Part shown: positions 49,827-58,112 of the stretch, piece after piece
Layout of the letters: every line of letters starts with the position of its first letter
How positions within the stretch are numbered: the first letter of the stretch is position 1
Assembly (NCBI GenBank): GCA_041752235.1
Contig: JBGSHM010000015.1
Span: 147,529 to 211,528, forward strand
DNA: 64,000 nt
Reading direction: 5' to 3'
Source: SpSt-398 sp041752235
Lineage (GTDB): Bacteria; Bacteroidota; Bacteroidia; Chitinophagales; Chitinophagaceae
The notes under the pieces: model-generated
What the model saw: only the letters and a program-made list of their open reading frames with translations
Told to the model about the DNA's origin: nothing
The model's database searches: none
Translations under genes and position numbers: made by a program

Positions 49827-49834
49827 CAAAACTA
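49827..49834 (-). promoter_or_regulatory. -7 element (TAGTTTTG on the minus strand) for purC
   Basis: An exact TAnnTTTG on the minus strand, 18 bp upstream of the purC ATG. It overlaps an in-frame TTG at 49829. Confidence 0.5.
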
Positions 49835-49919
49835 TAGATTCGCACCCGATTTTCCCGATGAAAAACCTTTCTTATTAATTAAAAATTAAATTTTTAGATG
49901 AATATTACAATCCTTATTT

Positions 49920-49927
49920 TACATTTG
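49920..49927 (+). promoter_or_regulatory. -7 element (TACATTTG) for the TonB-dependent receptor gene
   Basis: An exact TAnnTTTG 25 bp upstream of the ATG at 49953. Confidence 0.5.
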
Positions 49928-49952
49928 ATTTTATAAACCAAATCATATAATT

Positions 49953-52871
49953 ATGAGAAAAAGCTTGCGCTGTTTGGCCATGTGCCTGATAGCGGGCCTG
50001 GCTTCGATTGCTGCCTTTGCTCAGACTATCACAATTAAGGGGACCGTCCGAAATGCAGGTACCAAGCAAACCGTTCCCGCGGTTTCGGTGACCATCAAAG
50101 GAACCTCGGTCGGTACGTACACGGATGAGAATGGAAATTTCTCTTTCACGACCACACAGAAAGCACCTTTTACCCTGGTTGTTTCCTCGATCAATTTTGA
50201 AACCCAGGAGGTTGCTGTTTCTGACCCCTCCGCCAGCATTGAAGTTTCTATCGTTGCCACTTCGGCCCTCGGCCAGGAAGTGGTGGTAGCCGCTACCCGT
50301 TCTGCACAAAGGGCTTTGGACGCTCCTGTAACCATCGAAAGACTGGGAGGAGCCAATTTACGCGCCATTGCCGCTCCCAACTATTATGATGCCATCACCA
50401 ACCTGAAAGGGGTGGATATGCATACAGCCAGCCTTACCTTCCGTACGGTCACTACCCGCGGATTTGTAAGCAGCGGTAATACCCGGCTTAATCAGTTGAT
50501 CGATGGTATGGATAACATGGCCCCTGGTTTGAACTTCGCCGTAGGTAATATCCTTGGTGTAACCGAACTGGATGTGGACAATATCGAATTGCTTTCCGGC
50601 GCCTCTTCCGCACTCTATGGCTCGGGGGGTATGAACGGAACCTTGCTCATCAACAGTAAGAATCCATTTAAATACCAGGGTTTGAGCTTTAACCTCAAAC
50701 AAGGCGTCATGCACACCGATGGCAAACAACGCAACGCCTCTCCCTATTACGATTGGACCATCCGCTGGGCCAAAAACCATAAGGACAAATGGGCCTTTAA
50801 GATCAATGCCCAATTCCTGAAAGCCAATGACTGGCAAGCTGATGATATCAGCAATGTGCAACGGAACAACGTATTGAGCAAGATCGTTCCGGGCAATCGC
50901 CAAACAGATCCCAACTACGACGGGGTTAACGTATATGGTGATGAAACATCTGCCAATATGTTCCAGGTCACTCAATCGGTTCAGGAAAGCTATCGCGCTG
51001 GTATCGCCGTAGCCTCCGGCGGTGCGATTCCCAATATCGTTACCACCCTGAATGGCCTGATCCCCTCCAATGCAACCCCAGCCCAGATCAATACGATCCT
51101 GAGTACGGCCTTTGGTTCCAACGCCACGCTGTTGTCTACCGTTAACCAATTGTTCCCTTTCTACTGGGGCTTACGTAATAACCTGGTGCCAAACCAAAAT
51201 GTTTCCCGTACGGGTTATAACGAGCGCGACCTCGTAGATTACAACACACTCAACTTTAAATTCAACGCCGGTTTTCACTATAAGATCACACCGGGTATCG
51301 AAGCTTCCTGGAATACCTTCTGGGGTGCCGGTACCACCGTATATACCGGTGCTGACCGCTATTCACTGCGTAATTTCAAGATGGCCCAGCATAAACTGGA
51401 AGTACGTCACAAGAACTGGTTTGTTCGCGGGTACACTACCCAGGAAAACGCCGGGGAAGCCTACAACGCCACTGTACTCGGCCGTTTGATGCAAGAATCC
51501 TTTAAGAACAGTAATATTTGGTATCCGACCTATATCGGAAACTATATCGGATACAAATTAAATGTGCTCGGTGCCGGATTACCTGCGGATGAATATGGCG
51601 CCCACCTGTTTGCCCGTAATGCGGCAGACGTTGGAAGACCTCTTCCAGGCAGCACGGCCTTCAATACGCTGAAGGAAAACATCATGACCACCGCTATTCC
51701 TGTTGGTGCTAAATTCCTTGATCGTACCGACCTGTACTCCACGGAGGGTCAGTTGAACCTCTCCGATGTACTTGGATTTAGCGATATGGTGGAAGTAATT
51801 ACAGGGGCCAACTGGAAACTCTATAACCTGAACTCCCGTGGAACCATCTTTGCTGATACCACCGGGCCGATCAAAGTGAGTGAGTATGGTGGATATGTTC
51901 AGTTGCGTAAGAAATTCTTTGATGATGTACTTACCCTGACTGCCGCCGGTCGGTACGACAAACACAAAAACTTCGATGGTCGTTTCACACCCCGCTTTAC
52001 TGCGGTGTTGAAAGTAGCTAAAGACAATAACCTGCGTGTATCTTATCAGACCGCCTATCGTTTCCCCACCAACCAGAATCAATACATCAACCTGAATGTA
52101 GGTTCCGGTATCCTGATCGGTGGTATCCCCGAGTTCCAGACCTATTATGGCCTGAACACCAATCCCGGATATACTGCAGAGTCCATCGCCGCAGCACGTA
52201 CAGCTAACAACACCAACCTCCTGGTACAGGCTCAATATAAGGGCATGAAACCAGAAAGTGTGGTCTCTACCGAGGTAGGGTATAAAGGAGTTATCGCCAA
52301 GAAATTATTGATTGATGCCTACTATTATTTCAGCACCTATGATAACTTCCTGGCTTCCGTTGCCATCGGACAATCCACTACCGGTAATCCAAGTGGTATC
52401 CTGAACCCCCTCACCACCCGCAACCTTTCTTACAATGAAAATGCGGAGAATGATGTGAACGCCAAAGGTTGGGGTATTGGTTTGGAATACCAGATCGCCC
52501 GCGGTTTCGTATTGAGTGGTAATGCATATTCAGATGTGCTCAATGATGTGCCCGTTGGTTTTGTTACCTTCTTCAATGCGCCGAAGTACCGCGTTAACCT
52601 TGGTCTCCGGAACGATAATTTCATCAAGAACATTGGATTCAATTTCCTGATGAAATGGCAGGATGAAGTGTATTACGAAGGAACCTTTGTTACAGGTACC
52701 TTACCTTCTATCCTTACGGCCGACATTCAGTTCACCTACAAAGTACCCGATACCAAAGGCGTATTCCGCATTGGTGGTACCAATATCGCCAACACCTATC
52801 GCCGCACCGGTTACGGTAGCCCGGCCGTGGGTGGGTTGTATTATGTGAGCTATGGATATAATTTGTTCTAG
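49953..52871 (+). CDS. TonB-dependent receptor with carboxypeptidase-regulatory-like domain
   Basis: A 972-residue outer-membrane receptor. It has a signal peptide (about 1-23, ending AAFAQ), a carboxypeptidase-regulatory-like domain (TIKGTVRNAGTKQTVPAVSVTIKGTSVGTYTDENGNFSF), the plug with APVTIERLGGANLRAIAAPNYYDAITNLKGVDM and NIELLSGASSALYGSGGMNGTLLINSKNP, and a C-terminal barrel ending YYVSYGYNLF. It has no adjacent SusD gene, so it is probably not a classical SusC pair and the cargo is unknown. It is followed by a long inverted repeat. Confidence 0.92.
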   Translation: MRKSLRCLAMCLIAGLASIAAFAQTITIKGTVRNAGTKQTVPAVSVTIKGTSVGTYTDENGNFSFTTTQKAPFTLVVSSINFETQEVAVSDPSASIEVSIVATSALGQEVVVAATRSAQRALDAPVTIERLGGANLRAIAAPNYYDAITNLKGVDMHTASLTFRTVTTRGFVSSGNTRLNQLIDGMDNMAPGLNFAVGNILGVTELDVDNIELLSGASSALYGSGGMNGTLLINSKNPFKYQGLSFNLKQGVMHTDGKQRNASPYYDWTIRWAKNHKDKWAFKINAQFLKANDWQADDISNVQRNNVLSKIVPGNRQTDPNYDGVNVYGDETSANMFQVTQSVQESYRAGIAVASGGAIPNIVTTLNGLIPSNATPAQINTILSTAFGSNATLLSTVNQLFPFYWGLRNNLVPNQNVSRTGYNERDLVDYNTLNFKFNAGFHYKITPGIEASWNTFWGAGTTVYTGADRYSLRNFKMAQHKLEVRHKNWFVRGYTTQENAGEAYNATVLGRLMQESFKNSNIWYPTYIGNYIGYKLNVLGAGLPADEYGAHLFARNAADVGRPLPGSTAFNTLKENIMTTAIPVGAKFLDRTDLYSTEGQLNLSDVLGFSDMVEVITGANWKLYNLNSRGTIFADTTGPIKVSEYGGYVQLRKKFFDDVLTLTAAGRYDKHKNFDGRFTPRFTAVLKVAKDNNLRVSYQTAYRFPTNQNQYINLNVGSGILIGGIPEFQTYYGLNTNPGYTAESIAAARTANNTNLLVQAQYKGMKPESVVSTEVGYKGVIAKKLLIDAYYYFSTYDNFLASVAIGQSTTGNPSGILNPLTTRNLSYNENAENDVNAKGWGIGLEYQIARGFVLSGNAYSDVLNDVPVGFVTFFNAPKYRVNLGLRNDNFIKNIGFNFLMKWQDEVYYEGTFVTGTLPSILTADIQFTYKVPDTKGVFRIGGTNIANTYRRTGYGSPAVGGLYYVSYGYNLF

Positions 52872-52885
52872 GAAGAGGGGGTTGT

Positions 52886-53075
52886 CGTGAGGCGTGAGAG
52901 ACGTGAGACGTGAGGCGTGAGAGGTGAATAGTGAATGGTGAATATTAAAAATACCCAAATAAGAAAAGGTCAATAGTAAATACTATTGACCTTTTCTTTA
53001 TTTTCTATTCACTATTGACTATTCACCTCTAACGCCTCACGTCTCTCACGCCTCACGTCCCTCACGTCTCACGCC
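52886..53075. terminator. Nested inverted repeat with perfect 18-bp hairpin, convergent junction
   Basis: The outer left arm (about 52886-52940) is built from GTGAGGC/GTGAGAC-like units, and the right arm (about 53006-53075) is largely complementary. The centre has perfect 18-bp arms (52961-52978 and 52981-52998) with a 2-nt AA gap at 52979-52980; a real loop would open the last pairs. It separates the TonB receptor from the coiled-coil gene and can terminate both. Confidence 0.75.
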
Positions 53076-53080
53076 ACCCC

Positions 53081-53998
53081 TCAATTCAGCCCCAACGTCG
53101 ACTTCCCAATCCTCACCCCATTCTGGAAAACGAGTAATTGATAGGTTCCTGACAGGAATTCATCAGGACTTAGGGAAAAGAGAATATTATGGGGCTCGCC
53201 TTTGGTATAATCAAATCTAACCTTTCGGGTAAAACTGATTCGTCCTTCCGTACGCGTATCAAAGCTGCCCGATCCCCATATATCCTCGGTAATGGTCTTA
53301 CCATTGGGGTCTTTTACCACAATGACCAATTCGGCATTGGGGAAATTCATGGCATTATTCTGTACATCAAATGAAACCACCAGTTTCTTTGCTTTTTTGG
53401 AGGAGGCTGTTGGTACTTCCTTATTGCCTGAGCGAAGGTTCATTGCCTTCAGACTGGTCGATGTGGCCACAAACAGAGAGGCGTCAACCACCTGCCGCGT
53501 GAGTTTCTTATTTTCCTCATCCAATTTGCGGATACCATTTTGCAGGGAGTCAACCTGGGTATTTAACTGGGCCATTACATCACTCAAGCGTCCCCTTTCT
53601 TTTTCCAGGTCGGTATTTTGAACCTGCATATCCTCTACCCGGAATCGGAGCTCCCGGATCATGTCCCGGGCACTTTGCAGATCGGTCGAGGAGATATTCT
53701 GCTTTTTCAAAATGGCCTGGATCTGGCTTTTTAGCCGTTGGATCTCCTGGAGCTTTCCACTCAGTTGTCCTTGCAGTGAATCAACTGAAGGGGTGTTCAT
53801 AGAACTGGCCAGGGAAGAATTCATCAAAACCGCCTGCATGCTATCCAGGTAGGGTTTTATAATAGCCTGAGTATCAATATTGACTTGTTTAGCAGATAAT
53901 TGGCCGCCGACCTTATTCTTATCATACAGGTGATAGATCCAGGTGCCAACAAGGCCAAAAGATAGCAAGACCAGGAGTAGCGATTTGTTGTCCTTCAT
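53081..53998 (-). CDS. Coiled-coil membrane protein, paralog B
   Basis: A 305-residue protein with a hydrophobic segment at about 7-24 (LLLVLLSFGLVGTWIYHLYDKNK), a long heptad-rich coiled coil (about 70-170), and a C-terminal beta-rich domain (about 200-305: KLVVSFDVQNNAMNFPNAELVIVVKDPNGKTI). It is homologous to the next gene at 54122-55099: they share GTW-Y--YDKNK, the KKLVVSFDVQN/DKLVVSFDVEN block and the same C-terminal domain. I do not recognise a named family. The two are separated by a perfect 24-bp hairpin. Confidence 0.7.
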   Translation of the reverse strand: MKDNKSLLLVLLSFGLVGTWIYHLYDKNKVGGQLSAKQVNIDTQAIIKPYLDSMQAVLMNSSLASSMNTPSVDSLQGQLSGKLQEIQRLKSQIQAILKKQNISSTDLQSARDMIRELRFRVEDMQVQNTDLEKERGRLSDVMAQLNTQVDSLQNGIRKLDEENKKLTRQVVDASLFVATSTSLKAMNLRSGNKEVPTASSKKAKKLVVSFDVQNNAMNFPNAELVIVVKDPNGKTITEDIWGSGSFDTRTEGRISFTRKVRFDYTKGEPHNILFSLSPDEFLSGTYQLLVFQNGVRIGKSTLGLN

Positions 53999-54037
53999 AA
54001 TTTTAAACTGCTTAAAAATAAGAAATAAGGAATAATT

Positions 54038-54100
54038 AATAAGAAATAAGGAAGGGGGAGCAAATTCATTCGAATCGCTCCCCCTTCCTTATTTCTTATT
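54038..54100. terminator. Perfect 24-bp hairpin between the two coiled-coil genes
   Basis: Arms at 54038-54061 and 54077-54100 are exact inverted copies with a 15-nt loop. On the minus strand it follows the 54122-55099 gene, ends in a T-rich arm and may attenuate transcription into the 53081-53998 gene. Confidence 0.7.
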
Positions 54101-54121
54101 CTGTATTACTAATTTCTAATT

Positions 54122-55099
54122 TTACCCAAATATCCCGCCTTTCTTCAGAGACCGTGTGCCTTCACCGATCTTGAAACCGTTGTGGTAAACTTCGATCTTG
54201 TAGTCACCGGTGGTAAAACCAGACCATTGGATGGGAAGTTGAAGGTTTTTGCGTGTGCCTTGATCGTAGTTGATAGAGAGCTTGCTGGTAAAAGTGCGCT
54301 CGCCATCATTCCGGGTGCTCAGGTTACCTGAACCCATGGAAGCATCAGAAATGATCTTACCATCAGGGGCGGTTACCATGATATAGATATCGGCCGGGCC
54401 AGATTTGGCAATGCGGTTTTCTACATCAAAGGATACAACCAGTTTGTCTACTTTCTTAGCGGTGCTGGTGGTTTTCTGCTTCCCGTTCTTTCTTTCATCT
54501 ACGGGGGTGATCTGGATATTGGAAGCACTAAAGGTAGAACCTACATCCACAGTGCGGAGGGCTTCATCCTTTTCAGCAGCGGTTACCGTGAGATTTTCTG
54601 TTAAGACCTGCTTTTCAGATGTCAGCTGGACATTATCTGATGTCAGTTGTTGGTTCTGGGCCGTTAACTGAGCGATCTCGGTTTCATAACTGGTGATCTT
54701 ATCATTCAGTGAACCGATCATCGATTTCAGCTTGGCAACCTCTGAAGCAGATGCATTCTTTGCTTTCAGCGCGGTACGGATCTGGGTTTTCAGGTCCATG
54801 ATCTCTTTCTGGCGCTCGCTCAATTGGCCTTCTTTCAGGTTATTATCACCTGTCAGGGAATCCAACCGAAGAACCGCCTCATCGTAGGCATACTTCAGGG
54901 AATCGAACTGATTGGTGACTGAAGTGATCTTAGTATCCTTCAGACCCAGGGTTTCATTGGTCTTGTTCTTGTCATACAGCAGATATCCCCAGGTTCCCAG
55001 TAAACCGGCAGCCAGAATACCGATCAGGATATTCTTGTTCGAATTGCTCTTGGGTTTGGTTTCCTGCGGAGTGGCCGATGGATAGTTTGTGTTTGTCAT
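54122..55099 (-). CDS. Coiled-coil membrane protein, paralog A
   Basis: A 325-residue protein starting MTNTNYPSATPQETK. After a Lys/Ser-rich N-terminus there is a hydrophobic segment (about 24-43: NILIGILAAGLLGTWGYLLYDKNK), a long coiled coil (about 60-180, rich in Leu/Thr/Glu/Lys with repeats such as LTSDNVQLTSEKQVLTENLTV), and a C-terminal beta-rich domain ending FKIGEGTRSLKKGGIFG. It is a paralog of the 53081 gene. A frame opening at 55189 would add a doubtful N-terminus; the -7 element at 55126-55133 favours ATG at 55099. Confidence 0.7.
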   Translation of the reverse strand: MTNTNYPSATPQETKPKSNSNKNILIGILAAGLLGTWGYLLYDKNKTNETLGLKDTKITSVTNQFDSLKYAYDEAVLRLDSLTGDNNLKEGQLSERQKEIMDLKTQIRTALKAKNASASEVAKLKSMIGSLNDKITSYETEIAQLTAQNQQLTSDNVQLTSEKQVLTENLTVTAAEKDEALRTVDVGSTFSASNIQITPVDERKNGKQKTTSTAKKVDKLVVSFDVENRIAKSGPADIYIMVTAPDGKIISDASMGSGNLSTRNDGERTFTSKLSINYDQGTRKNLQLPIQWSGFTTGDYKIEVYHNGFKIGEGTRSLKKGGIFG

Positions 55100-55125
55100 C
55101 GTTATGGGTTTTAATATGCGTTTTT

Positions 55126-55133
55126 CAAAATTA
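55126..55133 (-). promoter_or_regulatory. -7 element (TAATTTTG on the minus strand) for the coiled-coil genes
   Basis: An exact TAnnTTTG on the minus strand, 26 bp upstream of the ATG at 55099. It argues against the longer frame that opens at 55189. Confidence 0.5.
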
Positions 55134-55252
55134 TTTTTTTCCGAAAGCCCGGCAGCGAACTTATTCTTCACATACCTGAACAACTCCATTTTCTAAAACC
55201 GTGCCAAAAACTAAAAATCATCATGCCTTAGGTGTCAGCAAAATTTCAAACG

Positions 55253-55260
55253 TACATTTG
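55253..55260 (+). promoter_or_regulatory. -7 element (TACATTTG) for holA
   Basis: An exact TAnnTTTG 24 bp upstream of the holA ATG at 55285. Confidence 0.5.
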
Positions 55261-55284
55261 CGAAAGCCTGTATCTTAGCACCTT

Positions 55285-56286
55285 ATGTCGGCAGAAAAGA
55301 TTATATCGGATTGGGAAAAAAGAGTATTCAAGCCTGTTTATTGGCTTGAAGGAGAGGAAGAATACTTTATTGATAAGGTCATGCACTATGCCGAGCATAA
55401 GATACTTTCAGAAGCCGAAGCGGGTTTCAACCTCACTGTATTTTATGGCAGGGATGCTTCGTGGGCCGATGTGATCAATGCCTGCAGGCGGTATCCCATG
55501 TTTGCGGAAAGACAGGTAGTGCTACTCAAAGAAGCCCAGCAAATGCGGGAAATCGATAAACTGGAGCCTTATATTGATGCCCCCTCATCCTCTACGGTCT
55601 TTGTTGTTTCTTATAAGGATAAAAAAGTGGATGGCCGGAGTAAACTGGCCAAATTGCTAAAGGAAAAAGGGGTAATGTTGACCACGAAGAGGATGTATGA
55701 GGATAAGGTGCCCCAATGGACCCATGAAATGGTCAAAGGAAAAGGCTACGCTATTTCTGAAAAAGCAGCCCGGCTACTGGTCGATCATACAGGAAATGAC
55801 CTTTCTCGTATCGAAAATGAGGTCGAGAAGATCCTGGTCAACCTGGGAAAGAAAAAAACGATCTCCGAAGAAGATATCGAGACCTTTATTGGTATTAGTA
55901 AGGATTATAATGTATTCGAGTTGCAGGCGGCCATTGCCACCCGTGACCTCCCCAAAGCGCTCCGCATCATTCAGTATTTCGGTGCCAACCCCAAGGCTAG
56001 TCCAATTCAACTGGTATTGCCTTCCCTATATGGGTATTTCAGTAAGGTTTTTATGATCCATGGACTGAATACCCGGGATGAAAAAGTCATTGCCGCTTCG
56101 GCCAGTATCCCTCCCTTTTTTGTAAAAGACTATCTGGTTGCGGCCAGAAACTTCGATTATCAGGGCACCGAACGAATTCTGTTGTTACTCCATGAATACA
56201 ATTTGAAAAGTGTTGGTGTTCATGACGCCGGTACCGAAGATGCTTCCCTTTTAAAAGAAATGGTGGTCAAAATGATGCAACCCTGA
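55285..56286 (+). CDS. holA: DNA polymerase III subunit delta
   Basis: HolA opens the beta clamp in the clamp-loader complex. The 333-residue protein starts MSAEKIISDWEKRVFKPVYWLEGEEEYFIDKV, has the delta N-terminal domain with FYGRDASWADVINACRRYPMFAERQVVLLKEAQQM, and the typical KKVDGRSKLAKLLKEKG, LLVDHTGNDLSRIENEVEKI and DLPKALRIIQYF helices. It is divergent from the coiled-coil genes and is followed by the lipoprotein gene, which has its own -7 element. Confidence 0.93.
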   Translation: MSAEKIISDWEKRVFKPVYWLEGEEEYFIDKVMHYAEHKILSEAEAGFNLTVFYGRDASWADVINACRRYPMFAERQVVLLKEAQQMREIDKLEPYIDAPSSSTVFVVSYKDKKVDGRSKLAKLLKEKGVMLTTKRMYEDKVPQWTHEMVKGKGYAISEKAARLLVDHTGNDLSRIENEVEKILVNLGKKKTISEEDIETFIGISKDYNVFELQAAIATRDLPKALRIIQYFGANPKASPIQLVLPSLYGYFSKVFMIHGLNTRDEKVIAASASIPPFFVKDYLVAARNFDYQGTERILLLLHEYNLKSVGVHDAGTEDASLLKEMVVKMMQP

Positions 56287-56326
56287 CCCTGGTTCCACAG
56301 TCTTTCTGGCGCATATTTCTTTAGGC

Positions 56327-56334
56327 TATATTTG
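56327..56334 (+). promoter_or_regulatory. -7 element (TATATTTG) for the 56349 lipoprotein gene
   Basis: An exact TAnnTTTG 14 bp upstream of the ATG at 56349. Confidence 0.5.
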
Positions 56335-56348
56335 TAAAAAACCACAAA

Positions 56349-57140
56349 ATGAAGAAGACTTTTTTGGTCATTTTGATCTTTGCCAGCGTAGGATTGGTCA
56401 GTTGTTTTGATGTATTTAATGATGTTACGATTAAGGAAGATGGGAGCGGGGTCATGTCTACCAAAGTGGATATGAGCGCCATGATGAGCATGCTCGCCGG
56501 TATGGGTGGCATGGGCGAAGAAAAAGTAAAGATGGATACAAGTTTTGTGTTGGGATCGATGGTAGATTCTGCCGAGACGCTGACCAAAGAGGAAAAAGAA
56601 CTCTTCCGCCTGGCTTCTGTTACCATGAATATGGACAGTGAGGAAGGAGCCCTGGTTGTGAACCTCGATATTCCCTTTAAAAAGATGGAAGACCTGGCCC
56701 AGATTCGCGATATCATGAAAAAGGCTGATTTTATGGGTAAAAGCCTGAGTCAATTGGGTGGAAAAACCGGGGGAGAAGAGGGTGAAGAAGGTGGTGAAGC
56801 AATACCCGGATTATCCGTAGGAGGAAAAGAACCTGGTATTCCCAGTCCGGATGAATACTTTGATTATATCTATGCCAATGGGAAGATATCCAGAAAGCAA
56901 ATCCCCGAAAAGATCGGAGCCTTGGCCAATGATGAAATGCTTTCCAAAATGAAAGAAATGATCGAACAGGGAGTCCCGGCTATGCGTACTGTTTATACCA
57001 TTCATCTTCCTCGTCCGGTGAAAAAAGCAGAAGGTAAAAATGTGGTTGTATCAGACGATAAAAAGACGATCACGGTAGAAAATACCCTTGATGAATTATT
57101 TGAGGACCCTTCCAAATTCGAATTTGAGATCGAATTCTAA
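56349..57140 (+). CDS. Lipoprotein with Met-rich segment, unknown function
   Basis: A 263-residue protein with a lipoprotein signal (hydrophobic about 4-15, lipobox GLVSC with Cys19). The mature part has a Met-rich stretch (about 41-62: MSAMMSMLAGMGGMG), an acidic Gly/Glu-rich linker (about 140-150), and a C-terminal region ending in EDPSKFEFEIEF. No named family is recognised. Its stop shares bases with that of the convergent ribF gene. The Met-rich segment could be membrane- or metal-interacting, but this is speculation. Confidence 0.7.
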   Translation: MKKTFLVILIFASVGLVSCFDVFNDVTIKEDGSGVMSTKVDMSAMMSMLAGMGGMGEEKVKMDTSFVLGSMVDSAETLTKEEKELFRLASVTMNMDSEEGALVVNLDIPFKKMEDLAQIRDIMKKADFMGKSLSQLGGKTGGEEGEEGGEAIPGLSVGGKEPGIPSPDEYFDYIYANGKISRKQIPEKIGALANDEMLSKMKEMIEQGVPAMRTVYTIHLPRPVKKAEGKNVVVSDDKKTITVENTLDELFEDPSKFEFEIEF

Positions 57141-58066
57141 AGCACGCTCAAGCTATCCACTTTATCCTGGCGGATCTGCGCCACCAGATCTTCCAGATTA
57201 TCATACTTCACCTCCTCACGGAGGTGTTTTTTTAGGTAGACCCGAAGGGTTTTACCATAAATATCCCGGTTGAACTCAAAGAGATTGACCTCGATGACGC
57301 GTTGCTTGCCGTCTACCGTTGGCCGAAACCCGATACTCATCATTCCTTTGAGCCTTTCCTCTTCACCTAAAACCTGAGCATATACGGCATAGATTCCATC
57401 ACCTGGTGTGATCTTTTCGTCATTTACAATGCGGAGGTTGGCGGTGGGAAAGCCCAGTTGCCTGCCCAGTTTATTTCCATGTACCACTTCACCGTCAAAG
57501 AAAAAGGGATACCCCAGCAATTCATTCGCCAATTCTACCTGGTGCTGGAGAATGGCTTCGCGGATACGGGTGGAGCTGATCGAAACCTCCCGAAGAATAT
57601 GTTTGGGGATCTCTTTTAACCGAAATCCGAAGTGGGAGGCCTGCTCCTCAAGCATTCGGTAATCACCCAGGCGGTCTTTACCAAACCGATGGTCATACCC
57701 GATGATGACCGTATGGGGGTGAAAACGCTCCACGAGGAAATCGCGGATGTACGCTTCTGCCGGTTGGTTGGCAAAAGCTTCCGTAAAGGGAACGATCACC
57801 AAATGGTCGATCCCGGCCTGTTCCAAGAGGTCAATACGCTCCTCCAGCGTGTTGAGGAGTCGGATGCCTAAAATGGTAGAGGAGACCACTTTCCGGGGAT
57901 GGGGGTGAAAAGTGATCAGGACGGTCTCGCCCCCGATCTTGGCCGCCTCCTCCCGAAGGTGGTGGATGATCAGGCGATGTCCCTGGTGGACGCCATCAAA
58001 TGTGCCGATGGTGACAACGGCATTACGGAAGGGTGGTAATTGGTCTAATTCGCGGTGTACCTGCAT
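57137..58066 (-). CDS. ribF: Bifunctional riboflavin kinase/FAD synthetase RibF
   Basis: RibF phosphorylates riboflavin to FMN and adenylates it to FAD. The 309-residue protein has the N-terminal nucleotidyltransferase domain with VTIGTFDGVHQGHRLIIHHL, HPRKVV, VIIGYDHRFGKDRLGDYRML and ISSTRIREAI, and the C-terminal riboflavin kinase domain with YPFFFDGEVVHGNKLGRQLGFPTANL and VNLFEFNRDIYGKTLRVYL. ATG at 58066 is preferred to a TTG 12 bp upstream. It is divergent from purM with mirrored -7 elements. Confidence 0.95.
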   Translation of the reverse strand: MQVHRELDQLPPFRNAVVTIGTFDGVHQGHRLIIHHLREEAAKIGGETVLITFHPHPRKVVSSTILGIRLLNTLEERIDLLEQAGIDHLVIVPFTEAFANQPAEAYIRDFLVERFHPHTVIIGYDHRFGKDRLGDYRMLEEQASHFGFRLKEIPKHILREVSISSTRIREAILQHQVELANELLGYPFFFDGEVVHGNKLGRQLGFPTANLRIVNDEKITPGDGIYAVYAQVLGEEERLKGMMSIGFRPTVDGKQRVIEVNLFEFNRDIYGKTLRVYLKKHLREEVKYDNLEDLVAQIRQDKVDSLSVL

Positions 58067-58075
58067 AAACAGGTG

Positions 58076-58083
58076 CAAAACTA
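58076..58083 (-). promoter_or_regulatory. -7 element (TAGTTTTG on the minus strand) for ribF
   Basis: An exact TAnnTTTG on the minus strand, 9 bp upstream of the ribF ATG. The mirror copy on the plus strand is at 58096-58103. Confidence 0.55.
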
Positions 58084-58095
58084 ACAGATAATAAT

Positions 58096-58103
58096 TAGTT
58101 TTG
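58096..58103 (+). promoter_or_regulatory. -7 element (TAGTTTTG) for purM
   Basis: An exact TAnnTTTG 9 bp upstream of the purM ATG. The two mirrored elements form a 9-bp inverted repeat CAAAACTAA...TTAGTTTTG. Confidence 0.55.
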
Positions 58104-58112
58104 CCCCCTATT

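Noticed and set aside
52886..53075. Possible CRISPR-like array of GTGAGGC-type repeats
   Set aside because: Units are far too short, without regular unique spacers, and the copies are inverted about a central hairpin; no cas gene is nearby.
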